Source: an uncultured Candidatus Saccharibacteria bacterium
Lineage (GTDB): Bacteria > Patescibacteriota > Saccharimonadia > Saccharimonadales > Saccharimonadaceae
NCBI GenBank assembly: GCA_947427985.1
Contig: CANEKB010000071.1
Location: 1 to 5,368, forward strand
DNA length: 5,368 bases
Direction: 5' to 3'
The translations under genes and the position numbers were made by a program. Position 1 is the first letter of the stretch, and every line of letters begins with the position of its first letter. Below are positions 1 to 4,845 of this stretch, one piece after another. Under the pieces are notes generated by a model. That model made no database searches. It was not told where the DNA came from and saw only the letters and a program-made list of their open reading frames with translations.

Positions 1-157
1 CTAGAGTCGTTAGATGGCGAATAGAAAGACTTATCTTTAACGGAAAGATCAGGTAAAAAAGAAACTCCGGATAACCGGAATTTCCAAAATCGCCCAAAGC
101 TTGTGTCATCAACACCGCTTGGCGATCTTTATGTTTCCATAATATCATAAATGTCAT
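1..157 (-). CDS. Possible 5' end of an unrecognised gene (runs off the left edge)
   Basis: An open frame of 52 codons without a stop starts at ATG 157-155 and continues past the window edge. Its ATG overlaps the TGA stop of the nuclease gene in an ATGA junction, an arrangement typical of translationally coupled gene pairs. A second in-frame ATG lies at 148-146. The peptide starts MTFMILWKHKDRQ, followed by a stretch rich in Phe, Leu and Ile. I do not recognise it. Two observations cut against it: a strong intrinsic-terminator structure sits inside the frame at 84-55, and a frame this short can stay open by chance in AT-rich DNA. If real, its coupling to a nuclease would make an immunity or antitoxin protein one guess, but nothing in the visible residues shows this. 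Confidence 0.35.
   Translation of the reverse strand, partial: MTFMILWKHKDRQAVLMTQALGDFGNSGYPEFLFYLIFPLKISLSIRHLTTL
55..84 (-). terminator. Candidate Rho-independent terminator after the nuclease gene
   Basis: Read on the minus strand, GAAATTCCGG (84-75), loop TTAT and CCGGAGTTTC (70-61) form a 10-bp RNA stem with a single U·G wobble. Six T residues (60-55) follow at once. This is the standard form of an intrinsic terminator, placed about 70 nt after the nuclease stop at 154, and it would end the leftward transcription unit. The same bases are open in the frame that starts at 157, so terminator and gene start are rival readings unless it is an attenuator. A weaker imperfect hairpin lies just upstream at 126-89 (ATCGCC pairing with GGCGAT). 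Confidence 0.55.
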
Positions 158-537
158 ATTATTTCAATAATTTTTCCGTCTTTTTCTATCAAAAAAATCT
201 TTTTAATTCCGTACATAAGCGTCTTTTGGCGTCTTAACTCGCTTTTTATACGATTTGCGTGCATTTTCGAGTTGTATGCATCAAAAATAATATTACCACA
301 TTGTTTTACGGCCCGTTCTAGAGTATGCTGGACATTATGTTTTCCCTGGCCAAAAGGGCTTTTTAGCTCCCAATATTCCCCTCCAATCTTGAAATCGGCA
401 GTTTTGAGAATTCCTCTAGCTACAAACTCGACGTTTTTCTGAAAAAAGTCAGCTAAAATATAAGCAACTATTAATTCCCTCTTGGATGGTTTTGGTCGTA
501 GTTCGGCTGGTATAATGACCGAGAAGTTTTGCTTCAT
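154..537 (-). CDS. Small PD-(D/E)xK nuclease, CdiA C-terminal tRNase-like
   Basis: The 127-residue protein matches the pattern of the CdiA C-terminal tRNA nuclease fold (PD-(D/E)xK superfamily). Visible parts are a helix with E21 (RELIVAYILADFF), then TADF with D48, then WELKSP with E57 and K59, then a Gln-containing helix (LERAVKQCGNIIFD, 73-86). E21, D48 and the E57-x-K59 pair are the likely metal-binding and catalytic residues. In CdiA toxins this domain cleaves tRNA and sits at the end of a very large secreted protein; here it stands alone with no signal peptide or transporter domain. I chose the ATG at 537-535 over a TTG at 573, because a promoter -10 box ends 6 nt upstream of that ATG and would give a leaderless message. 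The gene looks more AT-rich than its neighbours, which hints at separate acquisition. It may be a toxin, a defence nuclease or a domesticated relic. The fold call is fairly secure; the substrate is not. Confidence 0.7.
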   Translation of the reverse strand: MKQNFSVIIPAELRPKPSKRELIVAYILADFFQKNVEFVARGILKTADFKIGGEYWELKSPFGQGKHNVQHTLERAVKQCGNIIFDAYNSKMHANRIKSELRRQKTLMYGIKKIFLIEKDGKIIEII

Positions 538-543
538 TATTGC

Positions 544-573
544 AGTGTAGCATATTAGGACAAGAAATAACAA
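544..573 (-). promoter_or_regulatory. Promoter for the nuclease gene
   Basis: On the minus strand, TTGTTA (573-568) is followed by 18 nt and TACACT (549-544), with an extended -10 TGC directly before it (552-550). Only 6 nt separate the -10 box from the ATG at 537, so a start about 7 nt downstream would fall on the start codon itself. No Shine-Dalgarno sequence is visible. The promoter lies in the 52-bp gap after the upstream glycosyltransferase, so the nuclease can be expressed apart from the glycan genes. Confidence 0.5.
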
Positions 574-589
574 GCACAGCCACGTTGTT

Positions 590-1756
590 TTAGGAATTTT
601 TGGCCTTAGTATTATTCTTGTATTGGTCGTAATGTTTCCAAGCGGCGCGGAAAGCTGGAAGGCCGAGCAGAAGCGTAGTCATAGCAAGACGATCGCGACG
701 CGTAGCAAGCGGATTATTAAAAATATCTTTGCGGTGACGGCGAAGATAACGAACAATCTGGCGGCGATCGGCCAGAAAATCTTTACGTTCGTCGGAAGAA
801 AGGGCTTTGTCATCAAGCATTACCATTTGACGAAGAACACTAAAGCGGGCATGCATGCGACGCTTCTTTGTCAGAAGTTCAACCTGAGCGCGCTCAGCCG
901 AATCACGGGATTCGGACCAAGCAAGAAGCTCGTCACACATCTGGTCGGTCAAGGTAATTAAGTCAAGTTTCGCTGGAGTATAGCTCTGCTTCGTGATAGA
1001 GCCAGCGTTATGATAGTAGTTATAAGGTTGCTGCGTAGAAACAACGATCTCTGAGCATTGTAAAACTAGACGATAAGTCGTGCCAACATCCTCATAAAGT
1101 CTCCCTTCCGGAAAGCGTACATCTGCAAAGACCTCACGTGTATAAAGTTTGCTCCAAGCAGAAACCGTAAAGCCCTGTTCGCAAAGCATCCTAGTAAGAC
1201 AGGCAATAGTCGTTAGAATCTCAACGTTCTCCGGAACAGGCGTGGGCTCATCAGGCCATTCGAGGCTGCCCATCACACCAAGTTCGGCCCGTTCATCGAG
1301 GTTCGGGAAGATTTCTGCATTAGCAGCCAGCTCACGAAACCCAGCAATAGCCATCTTAGTCCGATGTTGAGTACAGAGGCCGAGCAGAAGCTCGACGAGA
1401 TATGGCTGGACCGAGTCATCCGAATCGACAAAAGTAACAAAATCGCCGGTAGCAAGTTCAAGCCCAGCATTACGCGCACCAGAAAGACCACGATTCGCCC
1501 GATGAATCACCTTCACCCGGGGATCCTTTTTGGCGAAAACATCACAAAACTGCTTGCTCATATCAGTGGAGCCATCGTCAACAAGGATAATTTCTAAATT
1601 CTTGTAAGTCTGAGTCAGAACCGAGTTAACACAACGCTCCAGAATCTTTGCGACGTTATAAACTGGGATAATAACAGAGACAAGCGGGGTTGAACTTGTA
1701 TAGGCTGTACAAGTTCGATTGTCTTCTACCTCTGTTGATCTAGAAAAAGCCACCAC
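590..1756 (-). CDS. Family 2 glycosyltransferase (GT-A fold)
   Basis: This 388-residue enzyme should transfer a sugar from a nucleotide donor to a growing glycan on the cytoplasmic side of the membrane. The GT2 core starts at VSVIIPVYN (26-34). VDDGSTD (59-65) binds the nucleotide, LSGARNAG (91-98) is the usual loop, and DSDD (111-114) is the metal-binding DXD region. SAWSKLYTRE (199-208) and the ED pair E222-D223 complete the acceptor and catalytic side, as in WcaA/EpsH-like enzymes. The C-terminal ~100 residues are basic and helical with no clear transmembrane segments. The start is GTG (1756) or a second GTG (1753), 8 nt after the glf stop; no other start codon lies before the core, and the Shine-Dalgarno match is weak. 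Residues 2-24 are not conserved and overlap a hairpin. Proximity to glf makes a galactofuranosyltransferase role possible, but donor and linkage cannot be read from the sequence. Confidence 0.9.
   Translation of the reverse strand: MVAFSRSTEVEDNRTCTAYTSSTPLVSVIIPVYNVAKILERCVNSVLTQTYKNLEIILVDDGSTDMSKQFCDVFAKKDPRVKVIHRANRGLSGARNAGLELATGDFVTFVDSDDSVQPYLVELLLGLCTQHRTKMAIAGFRELAANAEIFPNLDERAELGVMGSLEWPDEPTPVPENVEILTTIACLTRMLCEQGFTVSAWSKLYTREVFADVRFPEGRLYEDVGTTYRLVLQCSEIVVSTQQPYNYYHNAGSITKQSYTPAKLDLITLTDQMCDELLAWSESRDSAERAQVELLTKKRRMHARFSVLRQMVMLDDKALSSDERKDFLADRRQIVRYLRRHRKDIFNNPLATRRDRLAMTTLLLGLPAFRAAWKHYDQYKNNTKAKNS
1692..1716 (-). repeat. Inverted repeat near the glycosyltransferase start
   Basis: GAACTTGTA (1692-1700) and TACAAGTTC (1708-1716) are perfect 9-bp inverted repeats around a 7-nt loop. 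They lie about 40 nt inside the gene, in the non-conserved leader codons before the GT2 core. In the mRNA this forms a hairpin downstream of the weak GTG start, where it could influence translation. No T-tract follows, so it is not an intrinsic terminator. Confidence 0.4.
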
Positions 1757-1764
1757 TAATAAAC

Positions 1765-2958
1765 CTAAACTCTGTCTTTTATTTCGTCAAATTTAGCCAA
1801 AGCGGCAGCAATAGTCTTGTCCATATCATAGTAAGCATATTCACCCAAACGGCCGCCAAAAATAATATTCGATTCGTTTTCGGCAAGCGCACGATACTGA
1901 TCAAGCTTCTCGCGATCTTCGGCGGTGTTGACCGGATAATATGGCTCATCGTCGCGAGTCCAAGTTTTACTATATTCGCGGACAATGACAGTTTTGTCCG
2001 AACCTTCGGCATAGCAGCCATAGTTACGCTCAGGGTGGAAGTGCTTAAACTCATGAATGCGAGTGAACTTTTGATCAAGGTCAGCGTAGTTCATGACTGG
2101 GCAACCCTGAAAATCATCGACATCTACGACTTCCTTTTCAAGCTCAATTGAACGCCATTTTAGCTCACCAAACCGATAATCATAGTATCTATCAATCGGA
2201 CCAGTATAAATTGTAAAGATGTCAGAACGGCGCAATTTTGCAATTTGGGGATCCGTGAAATAGTCGATGCCGAGACGAATCTCAAGGTTTTTGCCACACT
2301 TAGCAACGATATTTTGGAACCAAGCGCCGTAACCGTCAACCGGCAAGCCTTCGTATGTATCCTTAAAATAGTTATTATTATAATTATAACGAACCGGGAG
2401 GCGCTTGATAATCTCCGGGGAAAGCTCCTCAGCAGGAGTCTGCCATTGTTTAGCGGTGTAGTTCTTAATAAAGGCGTTAAAAAGTGGTTTACCAATAAGA
2501 GAAATTCCTTGCTCGACAAGGTTGGTCGGGTGCGCCGGAGCACTAGAAGCTTGTTTCGCGATCTCGGCACGAGCTTCATCCGGGGTATACGAACTATGGA
2601 AAAATTGGTTAATCGTGCCAAGGTTAATTGGCATCGGGTAGACTTCACCTTTATGAGTGATATAAACCTTGTGGACATAATTAGTAAAAGAAGTGAACTG
2701 ATTCACATAATCCCAGACCCGCTGATCAGAAGTGTGAAAGAGGTGGGCGCCGTATTTATGGCACTCTATGCCCGTGATCGAATCGACTTCCGAAGCGCAG
2801 TTGCCGCCGATATGATCTCGGCGATCAATAAGAAGAACGCGTTTCCCTAGTTCACGAATAAGACGCTCAGCCATAGTAAGCCCAAAAAGACCAGCTCCAA
2901 CGATCAAGACATCATAGGAGCGTTCAGGAGACGACTTTTTTGACCTAACACCAGCCAT
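1765..2958 (-). CDS. glf: UDP-galactopyranose mutase
   Basis: This FAD flavoenzyme interconverts UDP-galactopyranose and UDP-galactofuranose in the cytoplasm and so supplies the Galf donor. The 397 residues match the usual family length. The dinucleotide-binding motif GAGLFG is at 21-26 and LIDRRDHIGGN at 43-53. Family signatures follow: YGAHLFHTS, YPMPINLGTINQFF, FIKNYTAKQW, RLPVRYNYNNNYF, YTGPIDRYYDYRFG and, near the C-terminus, GRLGEYAYYDMD. The frame stays open up to 3081, but that would overlap the ATPase gene by 74 bp with non-conserved residues. The ATG at 2958 leaves a short basic leader before the first beta strand and sits just after a consensus promoter. The gene is followed 8 nt later by a glycosyltransferase, and it sits behind an ABC-2 exporter as in known galactan loci. 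The identification is firm. Confidence 0.97.
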   Translation of the reverse strand: MAGVRSKKSSPERSYDVLIVGAGLFGLTMAERLIRELGKRVLLIDRRDHIGGNCASEVDSITGIECHKYGAHLFHTSDQRVWDYVNQFTSFTNYVHKVYITHKGEVYPMPINLGTINQFFHSSYTPDEARAEIAKQASSAPAHPTNLVEQGISLIGKPLFNAFIKNYTAKQWQTPAEELSPEIIKRLPVRYNYNNNYFKDTYEGLPVDGYGAWFQNIVAKCGKNLEIRLGIDYFTDPQIAKLRRSDIFTIYTGPIDRYYDYRFGELKWRSIELEKEVVDVDDFQGCPVMNYADLDQKFTRIHEFKHFHPERNYGCYAEGSDKTVIVREYSKTWTRDDEPYYPVNTAEDREKLDQYRALAENESNIIFGGRLGEYAYYDMDKTIAAALAKFDEIKDRV

Positions 2959-2967
2959 ATTTATTCC

Positions 2968-2997
2968 ATTGTAGCAGTTTAACAGAGAGAATGTCAA
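2968..2997 (-). promoter_or_regulatory. Strong sigma-70-type promoter for glf
   Basis: On the minus strand, a perfect TTGACA (2997-2992), an 18-nt spacer ending in an extended TGC, and TACAAT (2973-2968) occupy the 49-bp gap between the ATPase stop and glf. The -10 box ends 9 nt before the ATG, so a start about 7 nt downstream gives a leader of only 2-3 nt. There is no room for a Shine-Dalgarno sequence on that transcript. This promoter would drive glf and the glycosyltransferase behind it independently of the exporter. Confidence 0.7.
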
Positions 2998-3007
2998 CCT
3001 TGAGCGG

Positions 3008-3979
3008 TTAGCTCCAGAGATTCTCGTATGCTTTTGCGATGTCGTCCGGGCGGCCATCGGCAGCAATTTCGCCATTCTCAATCAAGATGGCGCGATCACA
3101 GAAGCGGCGGACGTTTTCCATACTGTGCGTCACAAGAATTACGGTTTGGTTCCCATGAAGGCTAGCAAAATAGTTGTTGCATTTTTCCTGAAAAGCAGCA
3201 TCGCCCACAGCAAGGACCTCGTCAAGAATCAGAATGTCACCCTTAGCACGGATTGCAATCGAGAAAGCTAAACGAACCTGCATACCAGAAGAATAATTTT
3301 TCAGCTTCGCGTCCATGAACGGCTCGAGCTCGGCAAACTGAACGATTTCATCATACATGGCATCCATCTCTTTACTCGAAAAGCCGAGCAAAGCACCGTT
3401 CAAATAGACGTTCTCTCGACCAGTCAACTCTGGATTAAACCCGACGCCAAGCTCAATAAACGGCACTAGCGTCCCCTCGACTTCGATCTTCCCTGATTCG
3501 GGGTAGTAGATATTAGCAAGAAGCTTCAAAAGGGTAGATTTACCCGAGCCGTTACGTCCGACAATGCCCAAAAACTCACCCTCTTTTACATCAAAATTGA
3601 TACCACGGAGGACTTCTTGGCGGGTGTACCCCTTAACGCCTTTGAGCCAGTTAAAGATAGCTTGTTTCAGACCGGCGGCGCGCTCGGTCGGAAGTTTGAA
3701 AGATTTGTACAAATCTGTTACCTTGATGACGGTTTTTTGCACAGATTTTCCACCGGTTTTATGGTCTTTTCCCACAGATTTCTGGGGGTTATCCACTGGT
3801 TTTGCACAAGCTTTGGAGGAGTTTTCCACTTTTTTTTGAAGTTTTTCCACATTTTTTGGCTGGTTTTCCACCTGTTTTCCACAGGAAGAAGCGGAGTTTT
3901 CCACAGAATTAGCTTTTCCCATTGACTTTTTTAAAGAAGTGTTATATAATGAAAGATTAGAGTGCTTTTTCTTAGACAT
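3008..3979 (-). CDS. wzt: Polysaccharide-export ABC transporter ATPase (Wzt/TagH type) with repetitive N-terminal extension
   Basis: This 323-residue protein powers export of a lipid-linked glycan together with the permease encoded just upstream. The nucleotide-binding domain spans about 84-320: Walker A GRNGSGKST (141-149), signature YSSGM (229-233, the degenerate form usual in Wzt/TagH), Walker B ILILDE (249-254), D-loop AVGD (257-260) and switch H285. IELGVGF (175-181) is also typical of this subfamily. No C-terminal carbohydrate-binding domain is present, unlike Wzt of Klebsiella/E. coli O9a-type systems. The odd part is residues 1-83: Lys/Asn/Ser/Val-rich, with VEN, VEK, VDN, VGK and VQK motifs at V26, V37, V44, V51, V62, V69 and V80 (steps of 7 or 11) and C-G/A-K motifs at 33-35 and 58-60. 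It contains Pro and Gly, so a stable coiled coil is unlikely. The start is firm: an AGGAGG Shine-Dalgarno lies 5 nt upstream and the ATG directly follows the permease stop. Confidence 0.95.
   Translation of the reverse strand: MSKKKHSNLSLYNTSLKKSMGKANSVENSASSCGKQVENQPKNVEKLQKKVENSSKACAKPVDNPQKSVGKDHKTGGKSVQKTVIKVTDLYKSFKLPTERAAGLKQAIFNWLKGVKGYTRQEVLRGINFDVKEGEFLGIVGRNGSGKSTLLKLLANIYYPESGKIEVEGTLVPFIELGVGFNPELTGRENVYLNGALLGFSSKEMDAMYDEIVQFAELEPFMDAKLKNYSSGMQVRLAFSIAIRAKGDILILDEVLAVGDAAFQEKCNNYFASLHGNQTVILVTHSMENVRRFCDRAILIENGEIAADGRPDDIAKAYENLWS
3701..3716. repeat. Perfect 16-bp palindrome
   Basis: AGATTTGTACAAATCT is its own reverse complement. It lies 18 bp from the first DnaA-box-like repeat and overlaps ATPase codons for DLYKSF, part of the start of the nucleotide-binding domain. 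Protein constraint may explain part of it. A dimeric DNA-binding protein could also recognise it. Confidence 0.5.
3735..3905 (+). repeat. Helically phased array of ten DnaA-box-like 9-mers
   Basis: Ten copies of a TTWTNCACA-like 9-mer lie in the same orientation. They start at 3735, 3746, 3768, 3789, 3800, 3822, 3843, 3864, 3875 and 3897. Those at 3735, 3800, 3843, 3875 and 3897 match the consensus at all nine positions (TTTTGCACA or TTTTCCACA). The other five have one mismatch; TTATCCACT at 3789 is the one with the TTAT form. Spacings are 11, 22, 21, 11, 22, 21, 21, 11 and 22 bp, close to one or two helical turns, so all copies would face one side of the DNA. Seven copies encode V-x-N/K in the ATPase; the copies at 3746, 3800 and 3875 are in another codon phase and encode GGK, CAK or CGK. 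The repeats are seen directly; binding by DnaA is inference. A purely coding minisatellite is the main alternative. Confidence 0.75.
3922..3950 (+). promoter_or_regulatory. Consensus promoter pointing against the operon
   Basis: TTGACT (3922-3927), a 17-nt spacer and TATAAT (3945-3950) form a near-perfect sigma-70 promoter on the plus strand. It lies inside the first codons of the ATPase gene and just beyond the last DnaA-box-like repeat. A transcript starting near 3957 would run antisense to the ATPase start, its Shine-Dalgarno and the permease gene. No plus-strand gene follows. The same AT-rich stretch could instead act as an easily melted DNA segment beside the repeat array. Confidence 0.45.
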
Positions 3980-4804
3980 TTAGACCTCCTCCGCGAAATA
4001 GCGAGAACGTTTACGGAAAAAGAGCGCGGCCAGAACGAGAACGAGAATTACAAGTAGAATCGGAACCACACAGACAAGCGGGTTTTCGATAAGGCTCCAG
4101 GTAGTAATCGTGGCATCAGTAATCAAGTTGTGTCGAACATCTTGAATAACCTGAGCAATTGGATTTAAAAGAATAACCTGCGCAATAAATGGCCCGTAGG
4201 AGCCGGCGTTTAATACCATGGATAGTGGATATATGATTGGTACCGCATAGAACAATGCTTGGATTAGAACGTCCCAGATCGAAGTAATATCGCGATATTT
4301 AACGTTGATAGCACCAAGAAGGAAGGATATTCCGAGCGAGAAGGTGTAAAGTTCAAGAATCGAGAACGGTACCAGCAGCCAAGACCATGTCGGCATAACG
4401 CCATTAGCTAGAGCAAAGACAATAATCACACAAAGATTAATCGCAAGGTTGATCAAGGCGGTAGCGGTAGCAGAAACAACAACGATATACTTCGGAAAGC
4501 TAATCTTGCGAAGGAGGTCGCCACGCTGGACGATGGCTTGAATGCCTTGATTAGTGCATTCTGTAAAGAAATTCCAGAGCACGGTACCGGTCAAAAGATA
4601 GACAGGATAATGCGGAATGTCGTCACCAAAACGAAGGATTTTCGAGAAAACAAGGTAAAGAATCGCGAACATCAAGAGCGGTTTTAGGACAGCCCAGAGA
4701 TAGCCCAAAACAGAGCCCTGGTAGCGGAGCTTAAAATCGGTCTTGACTAGCTCGCCAAGTAAAATACGGTTCTTACGGCAGAACACGTTTGGTATGGTTC
4801 CCAT
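3980..4804 (-). CDS. wzm: ABC-2 type polysaccharide export permease (Wzm/TagG type)
   Basis: This 274-residue membrane protein forms the channel half of a glycan exporter, two copies pairing with two ATPase subunits. The N-terminal amphipathic segment ELVKTDFKLRYQGSVLGYLW (18-37) is the hallmark of the family and leads into the first membrane span (about 36-57). Further hydrophobic spans lie near 66-82, 106-134, 143-165, 177-200 and 238-262, giving about six. RGDLLRKISFPK (94-105) and NVKYRDI (167-173) are conserved cytoplasmic or re-entrant motifs. The basic tail ends FAEEV. Its last codons contain the AGGAGG that serves the following ATPase gene, so translation of the two is probably coupled. 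The ATG at 4804 lies 18 bp after the upstream glycosyltransferase stop, downstream of its own promoter and with no Shine-Dalgarno. The exported polymer is not shown directly; glf next door suggests a Galf-containing glycan. Confidence 0.95.
   Translation of the reverse strand: MGTIPNVFCRKNRILLGELVKTDFKLRYQGSVLGYLWAVLKPLLMFAILYLVFSKILRFGDDIPHYPVYLLTGTVLWNFFTECTNQGIQAIVQRGDLLRKISFPKYIVVVSATATALINLAINLCVIIVFALANGVMPTWSWLLVPFSILELYTFSLGISFLLGAINVKYRDITSIWDVLIQALFYAVPIIYPLSMVLNAGSYGPFIAQVILLNPIAQVIQDVRHNLITDATITTWSLIENPLVCVVPILLVILVLVLAALFFRKRSRYFAEEV
3985..3990 (-). promoter_or_regulatory. Shine-Dalgarno for the ATPase gene, inside the permease 3' end
   Basis: AGGAGG on the minus strand lies 5 nt before the ATPase ATG at 3979 and overlaps the permease codons for Glu-Glu-Val. 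It fixes the ATPase start at 3979, so the repetitive N-terminal extension is very probably translated. It is the only full Shine-Dalgarno seen before a gene here. Confidence 0.85.
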
Positions 4805-4816
4805 AATCTATGTTTT

Positions 4817-4845
4817 ATTATACTACAATATCTTCTTCAGAGCAA
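4817..4845 (-). promoter_or_regulatory. Promoter for the permease-ATPase pair
   Basis: On the minus strand, TTGCTC (4845-4840), a 17-nt spacer and a perfect TATAAT (4822-4817) lie across the last codons of the upstream glycosyltransferase and the 18-bp gap. The -10 box ends 12 nt before the permease ATG, giving a leader of about 5-6 nt without a Shine-Dalgarno sequence. Readthrough from the glycosyltransferase is also likely. Confidence 0.55.

Noticed and set aside
538..573. TTG start at 573 adding 12 residues to the nuclease
   Set aside because: These codons overlap the promoter -35 and -10 boxes. The ATG at 537 fits the promoter position better.
2371..2392. AT-rich, partly palindromic stretch
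   Set aside because: It encodes the conserved YNYNNNYF motif of UDP-galactopyranose mutase, so protein constraint explains it.
2160..2678. Second long minus-strand frame inside glf
   Set aside because: It is an alternative frame of the firmly identified glf gene, with low-complexity Ile/Arg/Leu-rich content and no recognisable motif.
2959..3081. Upstream extension of the glf frame to a start at 3081
   Set aside because: It would overlap the ATPase gene by 74 bp, has no family similarity, and lies upstream of the promoter at 2968-2997. The ATG at 2958 gives the normal family length.
3735..3905. CRISPR-like array
   Set aside because: The repeat unit is only 9 bp and the gaps are 2-13 bp, far too short for repeats and spacers. 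The region is also coding.
3617..3925. Plus-strand open frame with repeated Phe/His residues
   Set aside because: It is the shadow of the 9-mer array read on the other strand. It has no start signal and overlaps the well-supported ATPase gene.
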